From positions 237,001 to 301,000 of the forward strand of contig CAUYUJ010015029.1 in NCBI GenBank assembly GCA_963575745.1: DNA of 64,000 nt, given 5' to 3'. This stretch comes from Prorocentrum cordatum. Its lineage: Eukaryota > Sar > Dinophyceae > Prorocentrales > Prorocentraceae. The position numbers were made by a program, and so were the translations under genes. The notes beneath the pieces were generated by a model. It saw only the letters and a program-made list of their open reading frames with translations. It had not been told where the DNA came from and ran no database searches. Of this stretch, positions 33,320-44,020 are shown in pieces (the first letter of the stretch is position 1; each line of letters begins with the position of its first letter).

Positions 33320-34450
33320 GCGCCAGGCTACGCGGTGCCGCAGCCGGCAGGGGCTGAGGCCTGCTGGCCCGGGCGCGGGCCAGCGCGCCTTCGTTGCCCT
33401 TCCACCATCTCCCTTTCCAGCCCCTCCCGCGCCTTCCACCGTCGTGCTTTCCCTTCGTCTGTCGTTTTCCCCTTTCTTTGCCCCTGGGCTCCTCTTGCGC
33501 TTGTAAAACCGCGCGCGTAGGTATGACAAATATGATTGCGTCGCCACGCTTGTAGGCAAGTGAGTCAACTTGCCTGCGCCATGCATGTTGGTAGGAAAGT
33601 CCTTGTTTGCGCGGACCACCAGTCGGTAATTCCGAAGGCATGTTGTCACTGTGGCGTGTCATTCCGCCAGACTCACCTCCTCTGAACCCTTGCGTTCCAC
33701 CTTGGGGAACACGATGTGACGTGGAGGCCGTTCAGGTGTGAAAAAGGAGTAGAAACATTACATATCCTCATTATATTTGCTCTCTATTCTCTCTCCGCTC
33801 CTCCTCAGTTTCCTTCCCCCCTCATCCTCCTTCTCCTCCTCCTCCTCATCGTCATCCTCGTCCTCTTTCCTTCCCTCTTTACTTACCAATGTAAAAGCTA
33901 CTCGCCTCTCTACCTAGGTCAATCCCAAGTGGGGCCGATTGCCTCATGTACGCTGGTTGTCAATCACGAAAGCACAGGGCTTCGAAACCAGTGCTCTTTC
34001 ATATGAGTATGTTCAGTCGTAGCGTTGCCGCTTTTCAAGCTTATGCTCCCGCTGCAGCGTTGGCCTCACAAGAGGATCGGCACTTTGCTCCCGTCGTTCA
34101 GGCTGGCGCAATCGCCACAGCGCGGGCCTTATTTTTGGGTCGGGGTCCTTCCTCGTCGGCTGCCCTAGATCGCAGTCCGCGTTCCCCTGGTCGTCCAGCT
34201 CTTCCCGCTCCTCCTACTCCTTCTCCGCTTGTTGCGGCTATTCCTCCTCCTCCTCCTCCTCATCCTCCTGCTCATCCTCAACCTCCTCCTCCTCTTACCC
34301 CATCATCCCTCCTCGTCGTCCTGCTCATCCTACTGTTTACCCTCCTGTTCATCCGCCACCTCCTCTTCCACCTCCTCCAAAGTACACAGATCTCCTTTCT
34401 GCTTGCGCATGACGCGGTGACGTCATCTGGGGGCTTCAAGGTCTGCTATG
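33320..34450. other. No recognisable gene; TCC-rich tracts
   Basis: Contains pyrimidine-rich tracts at 33,790-33,880 and 34,200-34,380 and one CGCTGCAGCGTTGGCCTCA box near 34,050 shared with 36.87 kb and, inverted, 38.1-38.3 kb. Confidence 0.5.
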
Positions 34451-34520
34451 ACCCTCGCTAGCAGATAAGGAAAACGTCAGCACAGTGATAATGGATGGTT
34501 GGGGGGAGTAGGATGTCGGA
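34450..34520 (+). repeat. Copy of the AGGATGTC repeat seen at 37.2 and 37.9 kb
   Basis: AGCAGATAAGG ... GATAATGGATGG ... AGTAGGATGTCGGAT parallels 37,200-37,282 and the inverted 37,845-37,927. Confidence 0.6.
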
Positions 34521-34539
34521 TCTTCCTCCTCCTCCTCTT

Positions 34540-34628
34540 CCCCCTGCTCTCTCCTCCTCCTGCTCTCTCCTCCTCCTCCTCCTCCTCCTCCTCCTCCTCC
34601 TCCTCCTCCTCCTCCTCCTCCTCCATCC
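34540..34628 (+). repeat. (CTC)n microsatellite
   Basis: Almost pure CTC run. Leu- and Glu/Arg-rich frames over it are artefacts. Confidence 0.9.
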
Positions 34629-34738
34629 TCCCTCCTCCGTGACCTCATGGCCAGCTCGGCTCGAGCATTCCGCTCGACTCGCCGAGCCCGCGCCACGGGG
34701 CCCCTCGCCCTGCCTCCGCCTCCCCCTCCCCCAGCGTC

Positions 34739-35467
34739 GTGATGGAGGCACCTGCGGCGGCGGCGCCGCGTCGGCGGCCCAACCGCACGGCGGCCGGGAG
34801 ACGCGCCCAGTACCGCCGGGCGGACGCCCGCGCTGCTGCGCGCCTCCTCGGCGCCTTCGCGGAAGTCGCCAGCCACCGTGGCTCGGCAATCTCCCGCTTT
34901 GGTGCGGCCATGGCCAAGGCACTGGAGGCTTTGCGCGAGCCCGCGTCTGGCGGCGGCGGCGAGGCTGGCGGCTGCGGCGGAGCGCCGCCGACAGCTGGAG
35001 AGCCCTCCACGGCCGTGGCAGAGGCCGCAATGCAAGCCGAGGCGGAGACGGACGAGCCGATGGATGGCAACGTGCTCGGCGAGATTCGCGAAGCTCGAGG
35101 CGCCCTTCGTAGCCCTGCGGAAGGCCAAGCCACGCCCACTGGCGGGGAGGATGCTTGTCGGAAGCGCGGAGAGGGCACCGCTGCCGTGCCGCTGGACGGG
35201 CCAGCTGCTGGCGCCGAGGGCGCGGCCCCAGGGCCCCTACGGGGGATGACTGCCCAACCGCTGGCCGCTGCGGCGAGCTGGGCAGGCAGCGCGGAGCGCG
35301 AGCGGCTCCTCGGCGACATGGAGGTGTTACGAGGACCGAGGCGGGCCGCGGTGCAGACGGGGCCAAAAATTGACTGGGGCGCAGTGGCAGAGTCCGTGCA
35401 GCCGACGCCCACGGGGACTGCAACGGGGAGCATCCCTCCTACGGGCGAGAATTGCCCGCAGCAGTGA
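34739..35467 (+). CDS. Basic helical-domain protein, unknown function (242 aa)
   Basis: The frame opens MMEAPAAAAPRRRPNRTAAG and continues GRRAQYRRADARAAARLLG, AFAEVASHRGSAISRFGAA and MAKALEALREP. This is an Arg/Ala-rich, probably helical block of a kind I recall from many multicopy dinoflagellate proteins. An acidic middle (AEAETDEPMDGNVLGEIRE) and a Pro/Thr/Gly tail end at TGA. The opposite strand is also open (a GC-bias shadow). A cysteine-bearing segment follows 50-150 bp downstream in another frame and could be part of the same element. The sequence looks translated; the family assignment is only by memory. Confidence 0.45.
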   Translation: MMEAPAAAAPRRRPNRTAAGRRAQYRRADARAAARLLGAFAEVASHRGSAISRFGAAMAKALEALREPASGGGGEAGGCGGAPPTAGEPSTAVAEAAMQAEAETDEPMDGNVLGEIREARGALRSPAEGQATPTGGEDACRKRGEGTAAVPLDGPAAGAEGAAPGPLRGMTAQPLAAAASWAGSAERERLLGDMEVLRGPRRAAVQTGPKIDWGAVAESVQPTPTGTATGSIPPTGENCPQQ

Positions 35468-35479
35468 AGATCGTGTGGC

Positions 35480-35786
35480 TGGAGGCCGTGTGCTGGTCGG
35501 CAAATGGTGCATATGTTATGAAGTTTCGGCTACCACCTCTCCTTCGCGGTCGGCCTCAACGTGGTCCTGTACTCGGGTTCCTGTACGTTCGATGAGGCTC
35601 CAGAGGGCCCATAATCTTGTGTTTTGTCAGGCTTGTGGTTCCTATGCTCATGTTTCTATGCGTGAGCTGTCGAAACCATGTTCTCATAAGCTTGACCCCC
35701 ATCGCCGAGAATGTGTGTCTCGTATTGATGATGGGTTGTGGCCGAAAGCTCTCAGTAAAGCTGAGAAGCTCACTCGTGGCCAGTAA
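35480..35786 (+). CDS. CxxC zinc-ribbon-like segment
   Basis: The plus frame 35,370-35,786 contains LQRAHNLVFCQACGSYAHV then SMRELSKPCSHKL and ECVSRIDDGLWP before TAA. The pattern H-x5-C-x2-C-G-x-Y ... PC fits a short zinc-binding domain that I recall at the ends of retroelement-like dinoflagellate proteins. The region upstream of about 35,500 in this frame is probably not coding. With the preceding ORF in another phase, a splice or a single indel could join them. Role, if any, would be nucleic-acid or protein binding (inference). Confidence 0.45.
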
Positions 35787-35899
35787 TTCCTGAACCACTA
35801 CGTGGGATAGCCTGTTCCTGTTCCTGTTCCCTCCTCCGTGACCTCCCTTCTGCTCATCCTCTCCGCCTCACCCCTTCCCCGCCAGGTATAGCTGCCTAC

Positions 35900-36300
35900 C
35901 CGTGCCAGAACACCTATGCGACTCTAGTGGAGGTTTTGGGTGCACTAGCCTATCCGCACCTGGAAGCCTCCCACGTGAAGATGGTGTTGGGTGCACTGCC
36001 TCGTCCGCGCTTGGAGACTTCCTGTCCTGACCAATCACCCAGAAACGCAGCGTCCAACAATATAGATGCTGAGTGCGCAGGCAGATCCGCGCACGGACTC
36101 TTCTGCTCAAGGGATGTCTTCTTGTGCCCTCGCCTGTCCGCGCCTGGAGGCCTGACGCACGACGACACTCTGCATGGGCCGGCCTGTCCGCGCAGGGAGG
36201 CTCTCCGCCCTGAAGTGCTTGGATCAACCGGCATCTCCGCGCCCAGAGGCCTCAGACTTTCTGGGATGGCGGCCTCTCCGCGGGGGGATCGCCTCTGGTC
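35900..36300 (+). repeat. Degenerate ~50-bp repeat with TCCGCGCCTGGAGGCCT box
   Basis: The box recurs near 35,949, 36,007, 36,087, 36,139, 36,187, 36,236 and 36,275 with uneven spacing (39-80 bp). Confidence 0.6.
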
Positions 36301-36604
36301 AGCAGCCACCTCGAGCGGTCTCGGAGGCACACGTGGACCGTCTTGGAGGCCATCTTCGGAACAGCAAGTGACGGACGCGGTCCTGCGCGGCCCAGCGCAG
36401 CGGGCCAAAGGGCCTGTGGGGACCTCTTGTCAGGAGGGACCCCCATAAAGTCCGACACATGTGGCTTACCCAGGACCCCGTGACCGAGAGGGGGACTTCC
36501 GGGCTAGGACCTGTGACGGCGGCCCGGTCTGTGGAGATTTTACAGCGATGCGCGCATTTGCGCAGCACGTGCTTGCGGCATCGCTATGCTTGCAGATCAG
36601 GGAG

Positions 36605-36720
36605 GATCATTATCATGATCCTCTTCCTCTTCCCACTCCCCCTCCCCCTCCTCCTCCTCCTGCTCCTCCTCCTCCTCCTCCTCTACATTCCTTCCTTCTC
36701 CTCCTCTTCCTAGTGATCAC
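36605..36720 (+). repeat. (CCT)n-rich tract
   Basis: Pyrimidine microsatellite preceded by a near-palindromic GGATCATTATCATGATCC. Confidence 0.8.
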
Positions 36721-37200
36721 CACTTTCCGCTTCGATCTCCTCCAGCTCCTCCTGCCTCTCCTTGTGCTTCGCACTTGCTCGATACGCTCACCCGATATGC
36801 GTACTGCTCTCCCTCCTCCCCCGAGATCATGTTGCGAGCATTAACGCCCCCTCCGCGCATTGTTTCTCACACCCGCTGCAGCGTTGGCCTCAGTTTCGGA
36901 GCGACGTTTTGTCCCCGCCGTTCAGAATGGCGCCCGCGCCCTGGCGCGGGCCAGAATTCTGGATCCAGGTCCTTCATCGTCGTTGTCGCCCCGCTCCTTC
37001 CCCCCGGCCGACCCCTTCCCCTGCTCCTCCTGCTCCTCCTGCTCCTCGTACTCCTGCTCCTGCGGCTGCTGTTCCTCCACGTGATCCGCCTTCCTCATCC
37101 TCATCATGTTCCTCATGCTCTTCCTGTGCTCATCCGCCACCCCCTTCTCTTTCGAGTGCGATTGACACGATGTCCTCTTGAGGGTTCCAGGTAGGATATG
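36720..37200 (+). repeat. Repeat segment related (inverted) to 38.1-38.45 kb
   Basis: CGCTGCAGCGTTGGCCTCAGTTTCGGAGCGACG and a preceding CTCTCCCTCCTCCCCCGA box match, in opposite orientation, the unit at 38,110-38,440. No gene identified. Confidence 0.55.
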
Positions 37201-37927
37201 GCACCCGTTGGCGGATAAAGAAGAATCAGAGCAATGGTAAGGGATGGGTGGAAGGGGCAGGATGTCAGATATGAGCTTGCCCTCTCCTCCTCTTTCCTCC
37301 CTTGCTCCCCTCTCCGATATCGTCCCACCTCCGCTCCCTCTTCCTCCCACAAAACTCCCTCCTCGCTCTTCGAGCCGAGCCTCCCGTCTCCCTCCCCGAA
37401 CCTCGCTCCCAGCCTACGCGCCACACTCCAACAGGCTGGCTTGCGCGCCCGCGCGTCGTCTGAGGCTGGCGGCCCTGCTGCGCCGAGGTAGGGCGCCGAG
37501 TCAACGAAGGCGACGAACCGAACGCAGCGCTGACTAAAATGAGAGGGCGCGCCCGCGCTTGCGCGCGCACGCGTCGACCACGCCGACCGAAGCGCAGATG
37601 CACTGGTCGACCCGTGCCCGGAGGAGCGGGGTCGGCACTGGAAAAGCTTCTGCGCAAAACCGGTGCGGCGGCGGCTGGTGCGTCGTCTGGTCCAGGGAGG
37701 AGGGAGACATGAAAGGGTGGAGGGAGGGAGGGAGGGGGGTGGAGTAAGAAGCGTGAGGACGTTGCAGGGAAAGGGAGGCGGTGAGGGGGGGGTGGGAGGA
37801 GAAAGGAAGGACGAGAGGGGAGGGGATACAAGCTAGGTGCGCTCGCGTCATATCTGACGTCCTACCCCTCCCTCCCATCCCTTACCATGGCGCTCATTTT
37901 CTCTATCCGCGGACGCGTGTCGTAGCG
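37200..37927. mobile_element. Segment bounded by ~80-bp inverted repeats (possible non-autonomous element)
   Basis: The left arm 37,200-37,282 and the reverse complement of 37,845-37,927 share GCGGATA-AGAA, ATGGTAAGGGATGGG and AGGA-GTCAGATATGA with an estimated three quarters identity. The interior (~560 bp) is GC-rich with no recognised transposase. A third arm-like copy at 34,450 lacks a partner, so solo arms exist. Neither target-site duplication nor terminal precision is clear; a simple inverted duplication is the alternative. Confidence 0.35.
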
Positions 37928-37964
37928 GACCTGTGGCTCCGCGCGCGCGTGCGTAGTGGGTGGT

Positions 37965-38106
37965 GGTGCGCGTGCGTGCGTGCGTGCGTGTGCGTGCGTG
38001 TGTGCGTGGTGGTGGTGGTGGTGTGGTGGTTGTGGTGGTGGTGGTGGTGGTGGTGGTGGTGGTGTGTGGTGTGTGTGTGTGTGTGTGTGTGCGTGTGTGC
38101 GCGTGT
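37965..38106 (+). repeat. (GGT/GT)n microsatellite
   Basis: Mixed TGG and GTGTGC repeats. His/Thr- and Val/Cys-rich frames are artefacts. Confidence 0.9.
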
Positions 38107-38325
38107 GCTGTGGCATGGCACGGGAAATGACGCCAGCGCTGCAGCGGGAGCACGAGTCGAAACGAGCGGAAGCGCGGAAATGAGGCCAGCGCTGCAGCGG
38201 GAGCACGATTCGGAACGAGCGGAAGCACGGAAATGAGGCCAGCGCTGCAGCGGGAGCACGATTCGGAACGAGCGGGGCCCGAAAATGAGGCCGGCGCCTC
38301 AGCGAGAGCAGCATTTTGAAAAAAC
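38107..38325 (-). repeat. ~53-bp tandem repeat, four units
   Basis: TGAGGCCAGCGCTGCAGCGG recurs at 38,128 (one change), 38,181, 38,234 and 38,286 (diverged), each followed by GAGCACGA-TCGGAACGAGCGG. Confidence 0.85.
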
Positions 38326-38519
38326 ATGCAGGCGAAAACCCAACTCCCGGGAATCCTGTGTGTAAAAAAGCAGGACGCGGGGGGGGCGAACACTCCCAGC
38401 ACGTCATCAGGGGAAGAGGGAGAGTAGTATTCATATTGAGTAATTGTAAAGGACGGGGGGGGGGGACGAAGAACGAATACGTGAAGAGGCACGAGAGGAG
38501 AGTGGGGAAGAAATGAGGA

Positions 38520-38605
38520 AGAGGCGGAGGGGGAGGAGGAGGAGGAGGAGGAGGAGGAGAAGGATGGGGAGAAGAATTAGCAGGAGGAAGAGGAGGGAGG
38601 AGGGA
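38520..38605 (+). repeat. (GGA)n microsatellite
   Basis: Purine microsatellite just downstream (minus sense) of the coiled-coil gene. Confidence 0.85.
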
Positions 38606-38840
38606 AGATCGTCCCGGTGGGAGGAGTCTCCCGCGACGCAAAACTAGAAAAGCACGCGCAGCTCAACAGGAGTCCTTTGTCACCGCCCTGCTCGACATCG
38701 GGCTTGCCCCCCATGCCTCCTGCGAGGACGGCACCCGCACACCGCCATGCCTGGCCAGCGCCATGCTGGACCCGGGCACAGTGAGTCCGCCCTCCTGGCC
38801 GAAGCCAAGGGGGGGTGTTCCACACACAGCTGGGCTCGAA

Positions 38841-41267
38841 CTAAACAGTGCTTTTCCGTTTCGGTTTTGTCTTCGTTTTCCCTCGTTCTGTCTTCGTTCC
38901 GCCCTTGCTGCGACTCGAAGCCAGAACGAAAACAGTCCCCCTAACTCGCCAGAACACCGCTTGGCTCGAAACCCTGCCGCGCAGCACCCCTGGGGCCCAG
39001 GCCTGGCCAGGCGTGGCTTGGTGGTGCGCAGGCGGCCTTTGCATGCCTCTGCGGGTGTCCTGCGAGGTGGTGCCGTCGCCTCCCGGGAAGAACGCGAGGC
39101 GGTCGCGCGTGCGCGGGGTGCCGGCCATGGTGCTGCCCGCCGAGGGCGAGCCAACCTTCGGGAGCCGTCCGGTCCTCTTGGACGCCAAGGAGGGACCCAT
39201 GTCCTGCCCGCTGTCCACGAAGCCCTTCTGGAGGCCGTGCCAGGCGCCGTACAGCTCCTTCACAGAGTGCTCCGTCTTGGTCACGCGGTCCGTCGCGAAG
39301 CCTAGCTCGCCCTTGAAACCGTTCAGGCCCCTGTTCATTACCTCCAGCTGCTTGGCCATGGAGGCCATGCTGTCATTGGTCGTATCCAGACACCGCTGCA
39401 CGCGCGCGACCTCTTGAGCTTCCTTGCGGCTTTCCGACACCAGCTGGCCCTGCTTCTCGACCGCCTTGTCCACGACATCGGAGAGCGCCTCGTGCTTTCC
39501 CTCGAGCGCCCTCAGCTGCCCCGTTGTGCTGCTGAGCTCGGCGGCCGCCCTGTCGATCCTGCTGTGGAGGTTGTTGGCGAAGCTGGCGTTCTGGCCGAGG
39601 TTGTCCTGGGTCACCGCCACGGCCTGGCTGGTCTGCTTCAGGGCACGCTGCGCGGCGTCCAGCTCCACGCTCATCTTCGCATGGGCGGCGTGGAGGCTAT
39701 CGACGCACTCCGTGAGATTCTGCTGGCCCCTCTGGACCCCGTGAATGGAAGCGTCATGCGACTCGGCGGTCTGCTTCAGGAACGCTGCGTCCTTCTTGAG
39801 GCCGTCTACCACGGGCTGCAGCTTGTTCCACTGGGCATTGAATGCCTCCAGCCGGCGCTCAAACTCCTTCTCGCGCATGATCATCCGCCACCGTGGCCTT
39901 GAGGCACGAGTTGGAGCGTCCACAGGTCCTTGGCATAGTCCCTTCAGTTTCAAATCTCAATCTTGAGGCTTCTTTCAGGGGCCTTGACCGAAAATCGCTA
40001 AATCGTCCGTGGCGCGTCGCGGAGCCCCTGGGGCCCGTCGCGTGCCTGGGCGTCTTGTCGCATGACTTTTTCCGGCCCAAGAAGGCCCCAAGACGGACCA
40101 AGAGGGCCGCAAGAGGCACCCAAGACGGTCCCAGAGGGCTTCGAATGGCCGCTCGAGCGGTCCAGGACGCACAAGAGAGCCCCAAGACGGCCCAAGAGAC
40201 GTCCCAAGAAGGTCTCGAGACGCCAAAAGCATTGATCCCCAGTGGGTTTTCCAATATTTTGGGGGTCCTCGACTTGTCGAGCTTCCATCGCTCCAAGACG
40301 GCCCAAGGTGCCCCCAAGGACCGCCCCAAGCGGGCCCCCAGACGGCCCAAGAGGGCTCCAAGATGGCCCCAGAGGCGCCCAGGACGGCTCCAGAGGACCC
40401 AAAGGCGGTCTCAAGAAGGGCCCCCAAAAGGGCAAGAGGCCCCCAGGAGGCCCGAAGGAGGCGCCAAGAGGCCCCCAAGAGGCCCCAAGAGACCCCCACG
40501 AGGCCCTCAAGGCGCTCCAAGGCGCCCCAAAACGGCTCCCAAAAGGCTTCCAAACGGCCCCCCGTGACATCCCAACGAGCATTTTAGAGGAATGCGACCC
40601 ACAACTCAGGCACTGTGGCGGAATGGGCCGAAGGCCACTACATATCCCTTTGCGTCTGCTGGGCCGCCCCGAGGGAGCTGTTGGTGCTGTGGAGCTCCTG
40701 CCGCGTGTCGTGCAGCAGCCGCGACTCCACCACGACTTCGCCGTACAGCTTCTCGGCCGCGCTCTCGGACTTCTCCTGCTTTACCTTCAGGTCCGCGATC
40801 TCCTCGGTCAGAGAGTCCAAGCGGGTCTTCACAACGCCGTCGCTGATTCCAGCGAGTCGGTTGTACTCCGTGTGCAGCGCCTGCAGCTGCGTCCTGAGGT
40901 CGTCGCAGGAACGGCGCAGCGCCGGCGTCTCCGAGGACACGCTGCGCACCTGTGTCTCCACGCGCTCCGTGTGCTCGCTGGCGACCTGGACACCCCGCTG
41001 CAGGTGGTCCATGCGCTCGGCGCACCTTTGGACATCTGCGCCGAGGGCCTCGACGCGCCGATCTGTCAATCGCAGGTTCTCGACCGTGGCCGTCAAAGTG
41101 GTTTTCGTGGCGTCCAGCTCCTGAAAGTTGCCAGTGATCCTGTCGTCGGCAGCTTCAACGAGGTCCTCGAGAGCGTCGATCCGCTTATCGTTGGACTCTA
41201 CGTGGTCTAGGAACGGCTGCATCATAATCTTGATCTGATTCCTTATGAACGAGCTCATTGACGCCGC
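38841..41267 (-). CDS. Coiled-coil structural protein, two exons visible, partial
   Basis: The upstream exon (41,267-40,648) follows a textbook 3' splice site: pyrimidine tract, AG at 41,269-41,268, then G. It reads LDHVESNDKRIDALEDLVE and continues as ~200 residues of heptad-like, charged helix. The downstream exon (39,897 to about 39,047 or further) reads REKEFERRLEAFNAQWNKL and continues ~250 helical residues, then a Gly/Ser/Pro-rich tail with GSPSAGSTMAGTPRTRDRL. A splice from 40,648 to 39,897 keeps the frame, but the donor would be GG/GA, a non-GT type reported in dinoflagellates. The tail probably exits at a GC donor near 39,047, since coding composition fades below it; 38,841 is only the next stop. 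Likely a cytoskeletal or scaffold-type protein; long coiled coils give no specific function. The first exon(s) lie outside what I can recognise. Confidence 0.7.
39990..40580. repeat. GGCCCCAAGAGG-family repeat, fifth copy, inside the intron
   Basis: Almost the whole 750-bp intron of the coiled-coil gene is this 11-13 bp repeat family. Only about 100 bp at the acceptor side and 60 bp at the donor side are free of it. Confidence 0.75.
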
Positions 41268-41284
41268 CTGGATGATCAAGGTGA

Positions 41285-41800
41285 GAGGAAGCAGGAGGAT
41301 TTGCTCTACTTAGGGCGCGATGCGAGAGTGGAAAACGAGGGTAATTGACTTCACGCAGGGCGCGTGACCAAGGAAGATGACACTGCCAAAGAGGAAGCGG
41401 ATGAATGAGGAGAAGGACTGACTCTGCTCAGGGCGCGTGGCGGAGGACGAGGAGGGCCCGCTTAACCTCGGGCGCGTGCCAACAAATGAGGACGAGGATG
41501 AGGATGAGGTGGTGGAGAACTGACTTCACGAAGGGCACGCGGGCAAAAGAGGAGCGGAGAGGAGGACGAGAGAGGAGGAAGGAGGATGATGAGGGCGAGG
41601 GGAACTGCGGGCTTGCGCTCTGGCACGTGTGCGCCGCGGGGACTTCCCCTAACGGGCTCTGGGGACGCGCGCCCCAGCTCCTTGGCACCTGCAGCAGGCA
41701 CAACAAGAACGGGGACGGCACCCGGCAGCAAACCCAGACCGACAGCGGTCCCCCTTGGATGGACGCTTCTGGCCAAAAGCTGACGACGCCATCATGTGTG
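41285..41800. repeat. Degenerate repeat with CAGGGCGCGTG box
   Basis: TGACTT/CTGCTCAGGGCGCGTG-like boxes at about 41,310, 41,355, 41,430, 41,465, 41,530 and 41,610 are separated by GAGGA-rich spacers. No gene identified. Confidence 0.45.
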
Positions 41801-42670
41801 TGCGTATATGTATGTACCCACCAGATGCATATATACATATATGTATGTATATGTGTGCATGCATGTGTATATACATACATATATGTATGTATATGTGTAT
41901 ATGCCCCTTGTGTGTATAGATACACGTATGTGTGTATGTATGTATGTATGTATGTATGTATGTATGTATGTATGTATGTATGTATGGAAGTATGAACGTA
42001 CGTATATTTGCGTGCATTCATTCATGCATGCATACATGTACGCATGTATGCAGGTGTGCAGGCATATATGCATGCATATGTGCATGTATGCAGGTATGCA
42101 TGTACGCATGCATGCATACATGCATGTCTGCGTGTACGAATGTATGCAGTTAATTATCTAGGTATGTCGGCTTGTGGGACTGCTGGTCTGTAGGTCTGTA
42201 GGTCCGCAGGTCTGTAGGTCTGTAGTGGTGTCGGCATATGTGCATGCATGTATGTATGCATGCAGGCAGACATATGTGTATTCATGTATATATACATGTA
42301 TTGTGTATGTATATATGTATGTATGTTTGTATGTATGTATGTATGTATGTATGTATGTATGTATGTATGTAGCCTTGTGTGCATGTATGCACGCATGCAT
42401 GTGTGTGTATGTACGCACGTATGTATGTATGTGTGTGAATGTTTGTGTAATGTTACGTACGTGTGTGTGTATGTACGTACATACGTACGTGAGCATGCAT
42501 GTATGCATGTATGCATGCATGTAGGCATGTATGTATGTATGTATGTATGTAGGTAGGTAGGTAGGTAGGTAGGTATGTATGTCAATATGTACGTAGGTAC
42601 TCACGCAGGTGGCAGGTAGGTAGGTGGCAGGTAGGTCGGTAGATAGGTCCGTAAGTCGGAAGGTAGGTAT
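41800..42670. repeat. (TATG)n / (GTATGCATG)n microsatellite region
   Basis: Long stretches of TATG (41,935-41,985 and 42,310-42,370), GTAG, and mixed ATGCATGT. Many Tyr/His/Thr or Met/Tyr/Val/Cys frames result. Confidence 0.92.
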
Positions 42671-44020
42671 GCAGATGTGTATGTACGTGTATATCGTTCG
42701 TGCGGATCTTGCGGGGCGGACCCACCACGAGATCGGGAGAACGAAAATCTTCGCGTGGCGGGGAGGCTGGGATCCGCTGCCGACTCCGAGCCTCCTGAAC
42801 AACCAAATGCCGCACATCACGATACCTTCCGCCGCCTTGCGCCAGGCTTCCGCCAACGGAACCGCCGCCGTTCTACTTCTGCCGGCCTTCCGCCAGCTCC
42901 CGCCGAAGGCCAAATTCACCGAAGCCGGGGCCCTTTCTGGAACGCGCTACCTGCGCGGGCGAGAAGGCTCAAAGAGAATCTTGAGGTTGAACGGCAGCGC
43001 CCCAGCACAGACGATGCCAGATTCTCCTCTCAACCGATATCCGCAGGAGGGCTCCATAACACTGCCTAAGAACATCCTGAAACCCTTTCGGACGCCAAAA
43101 AAACAATCCCACCCTCAATCCCTTCCTCCCCCATCCTCCTCCAGAGATCCTTGGATTTTCCCATAAAGAAGCCAAGCACATCCGAACGACTGTGTCCTAA
43201 GCCTCCTTCATGAAACATCCTTTCTCCTCTGATATCCTCTTCTGCCAATAGGCCTGAAGAGAGTCCTGGTTGGCATCGCGACCGTGCACGCTGTCCTTGC
43301 TGAAATTGCGCTCCTGCCGGTTCTCCATGCTGAGATCGTTAGGCAGGCGGACACCGGCCATGGCGGCTCCAAGCTAATGGCGCGTGCGCTTGGGGGCTAC
43401 GCGGATTAGGAGGCGAAGGACTTTTTGCTTAAGCGCTTCGGGCCGAAGTCGTCGTGGAGAGAAGAACAGGGGAATATGAGGTTGGATGAGATGAAGGTGA
43501 ACAACAAACGGGTCTTTTGCACAGCGGAACGGAGGGATGCAGAGCACGTCTCAGACGGGCATGTAGCCTGACCATGCTGTAAATGGCCGCAGAAGCAAAA
43601 CACTGACGGCACAGGCAAGGATTGGGCGATAAAGCTAACACTACCGGTCGAGTCTCGTGGCCAAGCGAGTCCGTTGTGGCTCGATGGCCTCCCGTGCGCG
43701 AGCCGCACAGGAAACCTCGAAGCGAGACTCCAGGCTTCTGCAAGGGGTGGATCTGCTGAACGCACCCTTCAGACTTGACTGCGCTGGGCGCTCTGCTGAC
43801 CGCGCCCACGAGACTACGAATGGAACGTAGGCCAAACCGCTGCTGCTCAGATGGCACGGTCAACTGGAGCAACACCCAAACAATTGCCCAATGTCCACGT
43901 GATCCTTCGCTGTGGTTGCCCGCGAAACTTGGCGATCCCGTGGCCGCTGGGTAGGTCCTGTGTACCGATGAGCAGAGTTATGGTGCTCGGCCGTGCGACA
44001 CAGTCACACGAGTCGCGTCT
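42670..44020. other. No recognisable gene; two dispersed short repeats
   Basis: 42,835-42,920 (TTCCGCC...TTCTACTTCTGCC) resembles 20,482-20,556; 43,480-43,660 resembles 56,830-56,980. No open frame with a motif. Confidence 0.45.

Noticed and set aside
34458-35433. Minus-strand ORFs of 321 and 262 codons
   Set aside because: Shadow of the plus-strand Ala/Arg-rich frame and the CTC run; no motif.
41796-42585. Tyr/His/Thr and Met/Tyr/Val/Cys ORFs
   Set aside because: Translation of TATG and ATGCATGT microsatellites.
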